This document shows positions 26,261 to 34,982 of a stretch of 56,969 nucleotides of DNA, in pieces. Made by a program: the position numbers and the translations under genes. Every line of letters starts with the position of its first letter. Positions within the stretch are counted from its first letter, which is position 1. The notes beneath the pieces were generated by a model. It saw nothing but the letters and a program-made list of their open reading frames with translations. It did not search any database and had not been told where the DNA came from. The DNA comes from an uncultured bacterium (GTDB lineage: Bacteria; Patescibacteriota; Minisyncoccia; Moranbacterales; GWC2-37-73), in NCBI GenBank assembly GCA_903885965.1, contig CAISKQ010000024.1:1-56969 (forward strand), read 5' to 3'.

Positions 26261-26899
26261 TTATATCTGATTTATAATATCAGCAAAAACTTCCTCCACA
26301 CCTTGATTTCCATCAACCTCAATCAAGATACCCTTCTCTCGATATTTTTCAATAACAGGCACAGTAACCTCATAGAAAGTCTTCAGTCTCTTGGCAATTC
26401 CATCCGGTGTATCGTCACCTCTCTGCATTATCGGCCCACCACAGGTCGGACAATCTTCACTGGCAAGCTGTATATGTTTTCCAATTACAAAGTGCCTGAA
26501 GCACAGCATGCACATATATCGCTTGGTTATTCTAGCGACGGATTCTTCATATGGAAGCCTAATATAAATAGCTTTATCGATAGCTCTTCCTTCAAGGCTC
26601 ATCAGCTCTTCAACTGGCTCAATTTGGCCAACTGTACGCGGAGCACTATCCAAAATAACTCCTTTGTCCTTCGAAACTAACTCCAGATAATGCCTTAGCA
26701 CCTCAATCGTAATTTGATCCGGAATCATCTCCTTATGTTCATTTAAGTCTTTTATTTTAGCTCCCAAAAGAGAATCCTCTCTGGCAATATCACGAAAAAT
26801 CTGTCCAGTTTCAATATGGGACAGATTAAACTTCTCAGATAATTTGTCAGCCTGTGTCCCCTTTCCACTACCCTGCGGACCAAATATAACAATATTCAT
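26261..26899 (-). CDS. adk: Adenylate kinase
   Basis: The enzyme has 212 residues and interconverts ATP + AMP and two ADP. The P-loop is GPQGSGKGT (residues 7-15). The AMP-binding segment is ETGQIFRD and the DSAPRT motif stands where most enzymes have D-G-(F/Y)-P-R. The LID domain carries a zinc site with two CxxC pairs (CMLC and CPTC), as in Gram-positive type enzymes. It lies between secY and map, the classic spc-operon position. Confidence 0.96.
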   Translation of the reverse strand: MNIVIFGPQGSGKGTQADKLSEKFNLSHIETGQIFRDIAREDSLLGAKIKDLNEHKEMIPDQITIEVLRHYLELVSKDKGVILDSAPRTVGQIEPVEELMSLEGRAIDKAIYIRLPYEESVARITKRYMCMLCFRHFVIGKHIQLASEDCPTCGGPIMQRGDDTPDGIAKRLKTFYEVTVPVIEKYREKGILIEVDGNQGVEEVFADIINQI

Positions 26900-27011
26900 T
26901 AATTTTAAATTTTTAATTTGAAATTAGAAATCAAACCAAAATGAACAAATATTTAGAAATTAAAACATTTGAAATTCATTTGAAATTAGAAACTCGAGCG
27001 TAGTGCGATAT

Positions 27012-28283
27012 TCAGAATCCCTCGTAATCACGCATCACTAGCTGACCTTCAATTTGTTTGATTGTTTCGATCACAACGGAAACAACAATAAGAACACTAG
27101 TTCCACCAATACGCAATGTCTGAATATTTGTCAGCCCTTGAATAATAAATGGAAGAACTGCTATTGCACCAAGAAATAGGGCGCCGGCCAAGGTTATCCT
27201 ATTCATTATTTTATACAAATAATCTGCTGTGGTCTTTCCTGGACGAATGCCTGGGATGTACCCTCCTTGCTTTTGAAGATTTTCTGAAATCTTTACAGGA
27301 TCAAAAACAACTGCAGTATAAAAATAAGTAAATAATACGATTAAAACAAAGTACATGCTTCCATAAAAGAATTGATTCTGGAACAAATTATTAACATTCG
27401 TTGCCATATGAACAACGGTCTGATTACTAACTCTCATTAAAAATGTTGCGATCATACCAGGGAAGAGCATAATCGACATAGCGAAAATGATTGGGATAAC
27501 GCCTGCTTGGTTTACTCGCAATGGGAGATGAGATGATGCTCCACCATAAGTATTATCGCCATGAACACGTTTTGCATATGAAACAGCAATATTACGCTGC
27601 CCTTCCGTCACTAAAACCACGCCAGCAATTGTCACCAACATAACAGCAAAAATGATCGCATAAGTGAAAAATTGAGATGAATCAAAGGTTAAAAAAAGCT
27701 TTGAGATTGAGGAAGGCAAGCCACTAACGATACCAGCAAAGATAATCAATGAAACCCCATTACCAATCCCCTTTTCTGTAATAAGTTCACCGAGCCACAT
27801 AAGAAAAATAGTTCCAGTTGTCGCAATCAGCACAAGGACTGCTAAATTAAACGGCGACAACACTCCAAGAACATTTTGCGATCTTAGCAATGTTACTAAG
27901 CCAAAAGTTTGCATAATCGCAAGAGGAACAGTGAGCCATCTTGTCCACATATTGAATTTTTGTCTACCAGCCTCACCTTCTTCCTTGTAAATTTGTTCAA
28001 TACTTGGAACTATCATAGTCAAAAGTTGCATTATGATAGAAGCAGTAATATATGGTCCAACGCCCAACATCACAATTGAGATATTGGTTAGTCCTCCGCC
28101 TGAGAAAACATTAAGCATTCCCAGCAACTGATTACCTTCAAAAAGTCTTCTGAGTTGTTCACTGTCAACGCCAGGAAGTGGAATGTTGGCAGCAATACGA
28201 AAAACAATAAGAACTCCGAGGATAAAAAATATCTTATTGCGGAGTTCTCTTATTTTGAAAATTTGTGTTATCTTGTCTAGCAT
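27012..28283 (-). CDS. secY: Protein translocase subunit SecY
   Basis: The 423-residue, ten-helix channel protein forms the core of the Sec export machinery. The start LDKITQIFKIRELRNKIFF, the plug-region segment with NVFSGGGLTNISIVMLGVGPYI and the C-terminal RPGKTTADYL are all as expected. It follows rplO and precedes adk. Length is normal. Confidence 0.97.
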   Translation of the reverse strand: MLDKITQIFKIRELRNKIFFILGVLIVFRIAANIPLPGVDSEQLRRLFEGNQLLGMLNVFSGGGLTNISIVMLGVGPYITASIIMQLLTMIVPSIEQIYKEEGEAGRQKFNMWTRWLTVPLAIMQTFGLVTLLRSQNVLGVLSPFNLAVLVLIATTGTIFLMWLGELITEKGIGNGVSLIIFAGIVSGLPSSISKLFLTFDSSQFFTYAIIFAVMLVTIAGVVLVTEGQRNIAVSYAKRVHGDNTYGGASSHLPLRVNQAGVIPIIFAMSIMLFPGMIATFLMRVSNQTVVHMATNVNNLFQNQFFYGSMYFVLIVLFTYFYTAVVFDPVKISENLQKQGGYIPGIRPGKTTADYLYKIMNRITLAGALFLGAIAVLPFIIQGLTNIQTLRIGGTSVLIVVSVVIETIKQIEGQLVMRDYEGF

Positions 28284-28350
28284 AAAGTTTAGCTTATTAA
28301 CCTTAAGGATTTATCTGCCCCTATCTCATGAGAAGCTAACAAGCTAATGC

Positions 28351-28797
28351 CTAAGCAGCTAACTCTAAAATAGTTCCACCCGCCTTTAAAATTGCATCTT
28401 TAGCGGTCTGTGAAAGTAAAAGTTCGTTACTAATTGTAAGTTTTTTGGTAAGTTCTCCAGTTGTCAAAATCTTCACACCATCCTTAGAGTCCTTCTTTGA
28501 AATTATTTTTGCAGCTATAAGAGATTCGATTGAAACAACATCGCCATTTTTGAAATTCTTTTCAAGGTCAAAAATCTTCACTACAGTCTTTTTTGGAGTT
28601 CGAGATTTAAATCCTCTTACTTTCTTGAGGCGTTCAGTCAATGATGATCTTCCTCCTTCAAACAAAGGATCAATCGCTGCTCCTGACCTTGCTTTTTGAC
28701 CTTTATTTCCACGTCCAGAATATGTACCGCGTTTTCCTCCGCGACCAACAGTCTTCTTTGGTTTTCTTTTTTTGAGAGTAAGTTGATGAATTTGCAT
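28351..28797 (-). CDS. rplO: 50S ribosomal protein L15
   Basis: This 148-residue protein has the basic glycine-rich N-terminus characteristic of L15 (GRGGKRGTYSGRGNKGQKAR) and the segment FEGGRSSLTERL. It binds 23S rRNA in the large subunit. Only 24 bp separate it from rpsE, so rpmD (L30), which normally sits here, is absent. Confidence 0.97.
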   Translation of the reverse strand: MQIHQLTLKKRKPKKTVGRGGKRGTYSGRGNKGQKARSGAAIDPLFEGGRSSLTERLKKVRGFKSRTPKKTVVKIFDLEKNFKNGDVVSIESLIAAKIISKKDSKDGVKILTTGELTKKLTISNELLLSQTAKDAILKAGGTILELAA

Positions 28798-28821
28798 ATA
28801 TTTATCCTACATTGACAAAAA

Positions 28822-29385
28822 TTAAACTTCTTTAACTTTTTTAGTTACCTTAGCTACTTCTTCTTTAACAATAGCCTCTTTGACAACAACTTCCTTGGCA
28901 GCTTCGACTTTAACTCTTGGTGCCTTAAGTGTTTTCAATGCTTCAATCGTTGCTCTGGCAACATTTAATTTGTTTGAAGTTCCAAGCGATTTTGAGACGA
29001 TATCTCGAATACCAACCAAATCAACCACAGCTCTCACAGCACCTCCAGCAATAACTCCTCGTCCTTGCGGAGCTGGCTTTAAAAGAATTTTAGCACTACC
29101 AAGTTTCATTTTAACATCATGAGGAATAGTATTTTCAGACAACTTTACAGTTATCATGCATTTCTTAGCATCATTATATGCTTTTTGAATTGCATCAGAA
29201 ACGTCGGATCCCTTAGCAACACCGACACCAACTTGTCCTTTACGATTTCCAATTACAAGTGTTGCGCGAAAGCGAAATCTTCTCCCTCCTTTTACTACAC
29301 GAGTAACTCTAGCCAAATCCAAAAGCTTCTGCTCAAATTCTGGCTTTTCTCTTCTCACTGGTTTTTTACCTGGTCTCTTGTTCAT
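28822..29385 (-). CDS. rpsE: 30S ribosomal protein S5
   Basis: From the ATG at 29385 (MNKRPGKKPV) the product is 187 residues; a TTG at 29400 lies inside the spacer repeat and is unlikely. The S5 core (ARVTRVVKGGRRFRFRATLVIGNRKGQVGVGVAKG, described here only in part) and the SLGTSN segment are present. A lysine/valine-rich tail of ~25 residues (EVVVKEAIVKEEVAKVTKK) extends beyond the usual end. It has roles in translational fidelity and 30S assembly. Confidence 0.96.
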   Translation of the reverse strand: MNKRPGKKPVRREKPEFEQKLLDLARVTRVVKGGRRFRFRATLVIGNRKGQVGVGVAKGSDVSDAIQKAYNDAKKCMITVKLSENTIPHDVKMKLGSAKILLKPAPQGRGVIAGGAVRAVVDLVGIRDIVSKSLGTSNKLNVARATIEALKTLKAPRVKVEAAKEVVVKEAIVKEEVAKVTKKVKEV

Positions 29386-29394
29386 ATTATATTT

Positions 29395-29484
29395 AGTCAA
29401 AAGTCTTTCAAGTCTTTCAAGCCTTTCGAGTCATGGCTTTCGCCTTGTGACTTTATGGACTTTTGACTTTATGGACTACTATTA
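29395..29484. repeat. Inverted-repeat spacer element, family B copy 2
   Basis: This fills the rplR-rpsE spacer. AGTCAAAAGTC (29395-29405) and GACTTTTGACT (29458-29468) are perfectly complementary, with an inner GTCA/TGAC pair, repeated AAGTCTTTC units in the left arm, and a tail GGACTACTATTATT shared with the rpsS-rplV spacer. Confidence 0.65.
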
Positions 29485-29835
29485 TTAAAATTTCAATCCA
29501 CCTTCTCGAGCTGCTTGCGCTAAAGCCTCTATTTTTCCGTGATATTGATATCCTGATCTATCAAAGATGACATTTTCAATCTTCAAAGCAAGACATTTTT
29601 CTGCAATTAATTTACCAACCGCGCTGGCACCATCAATCGTATTCAAAGCTTTCTTAATTTCGGAAAGTTTTGCGCTAGCAAGCGTTTTTCCAGTAGTATC
29701 ATCAATTACCTGAGCATAAATACTTTTCAAGCTCTTGAAAACTGCCAAACGTGGACGATCGTTGCTGCCTGAAATTTTTGCGCGAACACGACGTTTTCGC
29801 TGCAAACGGTTACTATTGTTGCTTATTTTTTTCAT
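29485..29835 (-). CDS. rplR: 50S ribosomal protein L18
   Basis: The 116-residue protein binds 5S rRNA together with L5. The basic N-terminus (RLQRKRRVRAKISG), RPRLAVFKSLKSIYAQVIDD and the C-terminal FDRSGYQYHGKIEALAQAAREGGLKF are hallmarks of the family. Length is normal. Confidence 0.96.
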   Translation of the reverse strand: MKKISNNSNRLQRKRRVRAKISGSNDRPRLAVFKSLKSIYAQVIDDTTGKTLASAKLSEIKKALNTIDGASAVGKLIAEKCLALKIENVIFDRSGYQYHGKIEALAQAAREGGLKF

Positions 29836-29875
29836 ACTAATTATATAAGTTTTGATATATTACCTGTCTAATTGA

Positions 29876-30412
29876 CTATTTGGATGACTTCTTACCCTCT
29901 TTTCTTCTCACGTGCTCTCCAACATACTTGAATCCTTTTCCCTTGTACGGTTCAACTGGCTTCAGAGCTCTAATGTTAGCTGAAAATTGTCCAACCTTGT
30001 GCTTATCAATTCCTGAAACAGTCATCGTATTTCCTTCAATAATAACGTCAAGATCAACCGGAACTTCCACCACAACCGGATGTGAAAACCCAAGAGCGAG
30101 TGTAATCGTTTTTCCTGCTAATGCCATACGGAAACCAACACCATTAAGTTCAAGCTGTTTTTTAAATCCAACTGTCACACCTTCAAACATATTTCCAATT
30201 ATTCTTGCAGTAGTTCCCCAGATTGCAGGCGCATTCTTTCCTTTGCCTATTTTTTCAACAAGAATGCTATCTGAAGAAACTTCAATAGCTACATCTACAT
30301 GATGTTGAAATTGCAAAGAGCCCTTTGGCCCAGCAACGGAAACAATATTCTTATCTACATTAATAGTCACTCCTTGAGGAATAGCTACAGGTTTTTTTCC
30401 AATTCTACTCAT
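29876..30412 (-). CDS. rplF: 50S ribosomal protein L6
   Basis: This 178-residue two-domain protein starts MSRIGKKPVAIPQGV and ends with the conserved EPYKGKGFKYVGEHVRRKEGKK region that contacts 23S rRNA near the factor-binding site. Length is normal. The start codon is preceded by AATTAGGAT, the shared family A context. Confidence 0.97.
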   Translation of the reverse strand: MSRIGKKPVAIPQGVTINVDKNIVSVAGPKGSLQFQHHVDVAIEVSSDSILVEKIGKGKNAPAIWGTTARIIGNMFEGVTVGFKKQLELNGVGFRMALAGKTITLALGFSHPVVVEVPVDLDVIIEGNTMTVSGIDKHKVGQFSANIRALKPVEPYKGKGFKYVGEHVRRKEGKKSSK

Positions 30413-30417
30413 ATCCT

Positions 30418-30511
30418 AATTTATTATTCAAATTATATCCAAACTATATTCGAATTGTCCGTAAATTATATTCGTATATAATTCGGATGTAATTCGTATC
30501 AACATTCGTAT
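30418..30511. repeat. Spacer element family A, rpsH-rplF copy
   Basis: Nearly the whole spacer matches the family. The stem AATTATAT (30464-30471), loop TCGT and ATATAATT (30476-30483) is perfect. Flanking CGAAT/GGATAT units repeat on both sides. The downstream end forms the AATTAGGATATG start of rplF. Confidence 0.7.
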
Positions 30512-30916
30512 CTACCAGACTTCACAAATTATTTCACCACCAAGACTAAGTTTCTTTGCATTGTCTCCAGTCATCATACCTTTTGAAGTAGAGATAATTG
30601 AGATTCCATATCCATTCTTAACTCTCTTAATATCAGTCTTCTTTACATAAATCCGCTGACCTTGTCTACTTACTCGCTTGATTTCTCTGATAGCTGGATT
30701 TTTTTCAGTATTAGAAACAACATCGTATTTTAGTGCGATATTCAATACTGGAAACTTCTCCCCTTCTTCTTTTTTTACAGATTTGATGAAATTTCGTTGC
30801 TGCAAAATTTGAGCAATTGAATATTTCAACTTCGAAAAAGGAACAGATACCTCACTGTGTTTGGCTCTCTGTGCATTTCGAATTCTTGTAAGCATGTCTG
30901 CTATTGGATCTAACAT
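30512..30916 (-). CDS. rpsH: 30S ribosomal protein S8
   Basis: The 134-residue protein begins MLDPIADMLTRIRNAQRA and ends with the conserved ISIISTSKGMMTGDNAKKLSLGGEIICEVW, both diagnostic of S8. It binds helix 21 of 16S rRNA and, in E. coli, represses the spc operon; whether it does so here is unknown. Confidence 0.97.
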   Translation of the reverse strand: MLDPIADMLTRIRNAQRAKHSEVSVPFSKLKYSIAQILQQRNFIKSVKKEEGEKFPVLNIALKYDVVSNTEKNPAIREIKRVSRQGQRIYVKKTDIKRVKNGYGISIISTSKGMMTGDNAKKLSLGGEIICEVW

Positions 30917-31016
30917 ATTCTAATTCTTTATCCTAATTATAATTATCTTAACTTTTACCCGGATTATTCACGAATCATATCTTCATATAATTCGATGTAA
31001 TTCGGATAAATATTTT
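30917..31016. repeat. Spacer element family A, rpsZ-rpsH copy (diverged)
   Basis: GAATCATAT (30972-30980), loop CTTC and ATATAATTC (30985-30993) form the family stem with one mismatch. The right half keeps the GATGTAATTCGGAT unit, and the left end gives the AATTAGAATATG start of rpsH. Confidence 0.5.
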
Positions 31017-31020
31017 GCAT

Positions 31021-31206
31021 TTACCAACTACTCTTCTTCACTCCTGGCAGTTCACCTTTGCTTGCCAACTCACGGAAGCAAATTCTGCAAATATCAAATG
31101 CGCGAAGATAACCGTGTTTTCGACCACAACGCCAACATCTTCGGACGATACGTGTCGAAAATTTTGGTTTCTTCTCTGCTCTAGCTTGGGTAGATGTTTT
31201 TGCCAT
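31021..31206 (-). CDS. rpsZ: 30S ribosomal protein S14 type Z (zinc-binding)
   Basis: This is the short, 61-residue zinc form of S14, with CWRC and CRIC making the four-cysteine site, and the typical [18 protein letters not shown] stretch. It sits between rplE and rpsH as in most bacteria. The next gene, rpsH, is about 100 bp downstream. Confidence 0.96.
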   Translation of the reverse strand: MAKTSTQARAEKKPKFSTRIVRRCWRCGRKHGYLRAFDICRICFRELASKGELPGVKKSSW

Positions 31207-31224
31207 ATTTCTTTAATCAATTAC

Positions 31225-31773
31225 TTATTCACTTTTTAGTGGAAATCCTAATAATTTAAATAATTCTAATCCTTCTTGTTGTGTAACAGCTGTAGTTGAG
31301 ATTGTTACTTGCAGACCGAAAGTGTGTTTAACGCGTTCAGGGGAAATCTCAGGAAAAATCAAATGTTCTCTAATTCCAATATTGATATTTCCACACGAAT
31401 CAACTGACTTTCTGCCAATACCCTGGAAATCTCGAGTTCTTGGAAGCGTTGCTACAATTAATCTATCAATAAACTGCCACATTCTCACTCCTCGCAACGT
31501 CACCTTTATTCCTACTTCCATTCCCTCTCTGGTCTTAAACCCTGCGATAGCCTTTTTAGCTTTTGTCTTAACAGGTTTTTGTCCGGTAATTGCAGTTAGG
31601 GAATTTAAAATTTCTTCAATTTTATCATTCTCTTTCACAATTTTTCCGATACCAACGTTTACCACGAGTTTTTTGATTCGAGGAACCGCCATGACACTTT
31701 TATATCCAAATTTCTCTTGCATTTGAATTGCAACAGTTTTCGCATATTTCTCTTTTGCTGGAGTTATTTTCAT
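31225..31773 (-). CDS. rplE: 50S ribosomal protein L5
   Basis: The 182-residue 5S rRNA-binding protein carries VPRIKKLVVNVGIG near the start, the TGQKPVKTKAKKAIAGFKTREG segment and GLQVTISTTA near the end. Length is normal. It lies between rplX and rpsZ. Confidence 0.97.
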   Translation of the reverse strand: MKITPAKEKYAKTVAIQMQEKFGYKSVMAVPRIKKLVVNVGIGKIVKENDKIEEILNSLTAITGQKPVKTKAKKAIAGFKTREGMEVGIKVTLRGVRMWQFIDRLIVATLPRTRDFQGIGRKSVDSCGNINIGIREHLIFPEISPERVKHTFGLQVTISTTAVTQQEGLELFKLLGFPLKSE

Positions 31774-31840
31774 ACAATTCTATTAAAACAAATAAATGGT
31801 ATTAAACTTGCTATATCTATTACTAAACCTAATATCAAAA

Positions 31841-32146
31841 TTAAATTTCCTTACCGCACTTCTTGCATACACGCACTTTCTTTTCCTTTACGAAAAAATA
31901 AGATGTTCGTGTTGCTTTTCCGCAAGATGGACAAACTAACATTGCATTTGAAGCATCAAACGGAGCAGCTATCTCGACTCTCTGTCCCTTCTCTCCTTCT
32001 CTTCTGGCCTTCTTATGCTTTTTCACAATATTCATTTTTTCAACCACAACTTTTCCCTCGCTTGGAATGGTTCGCAAAACTTTTCCTTGTTTACCCTTAT
32101 CTTTTCCTGCAATTTTTTTCACGAGGTCTCCTTTTTTTATTCTCAT
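31841..32146 (-). CDS. rplX: 50S ribosomal protein L24 with a zinc-ribbon-like C-terminus
   Basis: The 101-residue protein begins with the L24 KOW motif (KKGDLVKKIAGKDKGKQGKVL) and is an early assembly protein of the large subunit. The C-terminal third has two CxxC pairs (LVCPSCGKAT and RVCKKCGKEI) where many L24 proteins have no cysteines, so a bound zinc is likely. The start is in the AATTAGGATATG context. Confidence 0.95.
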   Translation of the reverse strand: MRIKKGDLVKKIAGKDKGKQGKVLRTIPSEGKVVVEKMNIVKKHKKARREGEKGQRVEIAAPFDASNAMLVCPSCGKATRTSYFFVKEKKVRVCKKCGKEI

Positions 32147-32246
32147 ATCCTAATTTATTATTCGAATTATATCCTAATTATATCCGAATTGTCCGTAAAT
32201 TATATTCGCAATATAATTCGGATGTAATTCGTATCATCATTCGTAT
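32147..32246. repeat. Spacer element family A, rplN-rplX copy (best preserved)
   Basis: AATTATATT (32198-32206), loop CGC and AATATAATT (32210-32218) form a perfect 9-bp stem. The right end, GGATGTAATTCGTATCATCATTCGTATCTA, is almost identical to the rpsH-rplF spacer (cited here as one stretch, 32219-32247). Confidence 0.7.
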
Positions 32247-32612
32247 CTATAATACTTCTGGCGCCAATGAAACTATTTTGGCAAATCCTTTTTCACGAAG
32301 CTCTCTAGCGATTGGTCCGAAAATACGAGTTCCCTTAGGTTCCTTGTCATTAACAATCACTGCAGCATTTTCATCAAAACGAATATATGAACCATCTTTC
32401 CTTCTGTAAGCTTTTCTTTGTCTAACAACAACAGCTCTGATTTTATCTCCTTTTTTTACTAACCCTCTCGGTTCAGCTGACTTAACACTGCAAACAATGA
32501 TATCACCAACGCAGGCGTATCGTCTGCGTGTACCGCCGAGAATCTTGAAGCATTCAATTACTTTTGCTCCAGAATTGTCTGCTGCTCTTAATCTTGTTTC
32601 TGCCTGAATCAT
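32247..32612 (-). CDS. rplN: 50S ribosomal protein L14
   Basis: The 121-residue protein starts [20 protein letters not shown] and shows the L14 signature [15 protein letters not shown] and the C-terminal [15 protein letters not shown]. It forms part of the inter-subunit bridge region. Length is normal. Confidence 0.97.
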   Translation of the reverse strand: MIQAETRLRAADNSGAKVIECFKILGGTRRRYACVGDIIVCSVKSAEPRGLVKKGDKIRAVVVRQRKAYRRKDGSYIRFDENAAVIVNDKEPKGTRIFGPIARELREKGFAKIVSLAPEVL

Positions 32613-32625
32613 ATGTTTACTGCAA

Positions 32626-32868
32626 TTATGCGATTAATGTATGGTTTTTATCTTTACTTAATGGTCTGCATTGAACAAACTCTACTACTTCTCCAACCTT
32701 GTGCTTATTCTCACCGTCGTGAACTTTATATTTCTTCGTTGAACGATATTTTTTCAAATATTTAGGATGGGTCTTAAGAGACTGCACAGCAACAACTATT
32801 GTTTTGTCCATTGAGTCGCTCACAATTTTGCCCTTCTTCGTTGCTAATTTTTTAGTAGTGTTTGTCAT
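32626..32868 (-). CDS. rpsQ: 30S ribosomal protein S17
   Basis: The 80-residue OB-fold protein carries [18 protein letters not shown] and [18 protein letters not shown], diagnostic of S17, and binds the 5' domain of 16S rRNA. It lies 13 bp before rplN. The start is in the AATTAGGATATG context. Confidence 0.96.
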   Translation of the reverse strand: MTNTTKKLATKKGKIVSDSMDKTIVVAVQSLKTHPKYLKKYRSTKKYKVHDGENKHKVGEVVEFVQCRPLSKDKNHTLIA

Positions 32869-32915
32869 ATCCTAATTTTTATCCAAATTACATTCTAATT
32901 ATATCTAAATTTATA
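32869..32915. repeat. Spacer element family A, rpmC-rpsQ half copy
   Basis: Only the start-codon-proximal half is present: units of AATTAGAATGTAATTTGGAT leading to AATTAGGATATG. The hairpin half is missing. Confidence 0.5.
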
Positions 32916-32919
32916 TACT

Positions 32920-33108
32920 TTATGCTTCCAATTCTTTTAAAACAGTCAGCGCTCGAGCGATGTCCTTCTTAACCACCCGATACTCTCGATGATTTTTAAG
33001 CCGGCGAGCTGCAATATCAAATCTGAGCTTAACTGCGTGAGTTTGTTTCTCAGCAATCAGCTTTTTGATTTGCTCAATATTCAAGTCTCTAATTTCCAAA
33101 ATTTTCAT
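32920..33108 (-). CDS. rpmC: 50S ribosomal protein L29
   Basis: This 62-residue two-helix protein starts MKILEIRDLNIEQIKKLIAEK and ends with the conserved RVVKKDIARALTVL. It lies near the peptide exit tunnel. Position between rplP and rpsQ is standard. Confidence 0.94.
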   Translation of the reverse strand: MKILEIRDLNIEQIKKLIAEKQTHAVKLRFDIAARRLKNHREYRVVKKDIARALTVLKELEA

Positions 33109-33114
33109 ATAATT

Positions 33115-33190
33115 ATAACCGATACGAAACTACGAATTTAATGCGAATCTACGAAATTTCAAATGTGCGCTTTCGTAGTGCGCTTTCGGA
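33115..33190. repeat. Imperfect palindrome in the rplP-rpmC spacer
   Basis: GATACGAAACTACGAA on the left faces TTCGTAGTGCGCTTTCGGATAC on the right, and GTGCGCTTTCG is directly repeated. The layout resembles the other spacer elements, but the sequence is its own. Confidence 0.45.
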
Positions 33191-33192
33191 TA

Positions 33193-33600
33193 CTATTTTT
33201 CCTTAACAATAAATTTCGTCTTCACACACAGTTTGTGGGATGCAAGTCTCATAGCCTCCCTGGCAACTGAAATATCAATACCATCCATTTCAAACAATAC
33301 TCTTCCCTCTTTAATCTTAGCTACGAAATGATCTACGCTACCCTTTCCCTTACCCATAGGCGTTTCATCACCTTTTTTGGTCATCGGTTTGTCAGGGAAA
33401 ATACGAATCCAAATCTTACCTCCTCTTTTTACGTATCTGGTCATAGCTCTTCGAGACGCTTCAATTTGACGAGCTGAAATTAATCCTGAGGTTGCTGCTT
33501 TGAGTCCAAAGCTACCGAAACTTACGGTATTACCCTTGGTTGCAACTCCCCGAATTTCTCCTCCTCGGTGAATCTTTCTGTGTTTTACTTTTTTTGGCAT
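33193..33600 (-). CDS. rplP: 50S ribosomal protein L16
   Basis: From the ATG at 33600 ([13 protein letters not shown]) the product is 135 residues; the ATG at 33606 is equally possible. The family core is visible in [27 protein letters not shown] and in [12 protein letters not shown]. It contacts the A-site region of 23S rRNA. It lies 40-45 bp after rpsC. Confidence 0.96.
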   Translation of the reverse strand: MPKKVKHRKIHRGGEIRGVATKGNTVSFGSFGLKAATSGLISARQIEASRRAMTRYVKRGGKIWIRIFPDKPMTKKGDETPMGKGKGSVDHFVAKIKEGRVLFEMDGIDISVAREAMRLASHKLCVKTKFIVKEK

Positions 33601-33647
33601 CAACATATGCGTAGACTAAATTCAAAATGTAAATATATAAACTCTAA

Positions 33648-34301
33648 TTACTCGTGATCTTTATCAAAAACTTCTCCCTTATAAATCCAAGTCTTAATTC
33701 CAATTGCTCCGTAGGTTGTAAATGCAGTAGCTTTAGCAAAATCAATATCAGCTCTGAGGGTATGAAGCGGAACGGTTCCTCTTGAAAGCCATTCTCTTCT
33801 TGCCATTTCAGCACCGCCCAATCGGCCACAAATCTCAATCTTTACACCCTTAACGATTCTGTTTTTTTCAACCGTATCAAGAGTAGATTTCAATATTCTT
33901 CTAAAAGGTACACGTTTTTCCAACTGTTCAGCAACACTCTGCGCAACCAATGAAGCATTTTCCTCAAATTGACGAACTTCTTGAGCTTCAATTTTCAAAT
34001 CAATCTTCTTGCCTGCAAAAAATTTATCCTTGATAATCTTACTAATATCACTAATTCCTGTTCCACCTCGACCAATCAAAACTCCCGGCCTTGATGTTTT
34101 CAGAATCAATTTTAAAGTGTTTGCGCTGCGTTCAATTTCAACTTCCGCAATCGCTGCACTTTTATATTTCTTCTTAATAAATTCTCTAATCTGAATGTCT
34201 TCTTTGAGTTTTCTAGTATAATCCTTGTCTGAAAACCATCTTGATTTCCAAGTGTTGGTAATACCTATTCTCAATCCAGTTGGGTTTACTTTATGTCCCA
34301 T
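33648..34301 (-). CDS. rpsC: 30S ribosomal protein S3
   Basis: The 217-residue protein starts MGHKVNPTGLRIGI and contains the KH domain with GRGGTGISDI and the C-terminal segment GRLGGAEMARREW. It lines the mRNA entry tunnel. Length is normal for the bacterial core form. Confidence 0.97.
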   Translation of the reverse strand: MGHKVNPTGLRIGITNTWKSRWFSDKDYTRKLKEDIQIREFIKKKYKSAAIAEVEIERSANTLKLILKTSRPGVLIGRGGTGISDISKIIKDKFFAGKKIDLKIEAQEVRQFEENASLVAQSVAEQLEKRVPFRRILKSTLDTVEKNRIVKGVKIEICGRLGGAEMARREWLSRGTVPLHTLRADIDFAKATAFTTYGAIGIKTWIYKGEVFDKDHE

Positions 34302-34410
34302 ATATTCTAATTTAATACCCCAATTATATGCTAATTAAATCCGAATTACTACATCTAATCTTATTTTGATTCATATTATATTCGGATATAATTTGAATCA
34401 CAATTCACAA
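34302..34410. repeat. Spacer element family A, rplV-rpsC copy
   Basis: GATTCATATTATAT (34368-34381), loop TCGG and ATATAATTTGAATC (34386-34399) give a 14-bp stem with one mismatch, the longest of the family. The left end forms the AATTAGAATATATG start of rpsC. Confidence 0.65.
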
Positions 34411-34414
34411 TTGC

Positions 34415-34975
34415 TTATACGCCTGATTTTCGTTGGAAAACTTTATTCAAAAAATTACCATCTTGCTGCTGTCCTTTCTTTGGAACTTCTTTTTTCACAG
34501 CAGTTTTCTTCGTAGGAACCTTACCATCACTCACAACTTCCGCATCTTTAACCTCATCAATCTTTGCTGCCTTCTTGCTTGCTTTTTCTCTATCAGCTCT
34601 TTCTTTTTCCAATTGATCTTTTGATTTACGATTTTTTCCCTCAACTCTTTCTTCTAATTCCACATCAATCTGAGATGTTCGCTTTAGAATCAAAGTTGCT
34701 CTTCCTTGAGCTCTTGGAAGCCATCGTTTCAAACTTGGCCCTCCGCCAACTTGGATATTGCTGACAAATAAGTTATCTTTGTCTAATCCAAAATTGTTCT
34801 CAGCATTTGCCATGGCACTTCTCAGAAGCTTTTCCAATGGATCGCTAGTCTTTTTTACAAGATTTTGCAATTGAATTAGAGCTTGAGAGCAGTTCATTCC
34901 CACGACAGAGCGTGTAACCAATCTGACCTTTCGGGGAGACATTCTTAAATTTTTGAGTGATGCTTTAACTTTCAT
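34415..34975 (-). CDS. rplV: 50S ribosomal protein L22 with long charged tail
   Basis: Of 186 residues, the first ~112 are the L22 core (MKVKASLKNLRMSPRKVRLV, GPSLKRWLPRAQGRA), which lines the exit tunnel. The remaining ~70 residues are a lysine/glutamate-rich low-complexity tail (DQLEKERADREKASKKAA, VPTKKTAVKKEV) absent from the ~110-residue E. coli protein. The frame is continuous, so the tail looks genuine. Confidence 0.95.
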   Translation of the reverse strand: MKVKASLKNLRMSPRKVRLVTRSVVGMNCSQALIQLQNLVKKTSDPLEKLLRSAMANAENNFGLDKDNLFVSNIQVGGGPSLKRWLPRAQGRATLILKRTSQIDVELEERVEGKNRKSKDQLEKERADREKASKKAAKIDEVKDAEVVSDGKVPTKKTAVKKEVPKKGQQQDGNFLNKVFQRKSGV

Positions 34976-34982
34976 ATATTTT

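Noticed and set aside
29386-29400. TTG start adding five residues to S5
   Set aside because: It lies within the spacer repeat, and the ATG at 29385 gives the normal S5 N-terminus.
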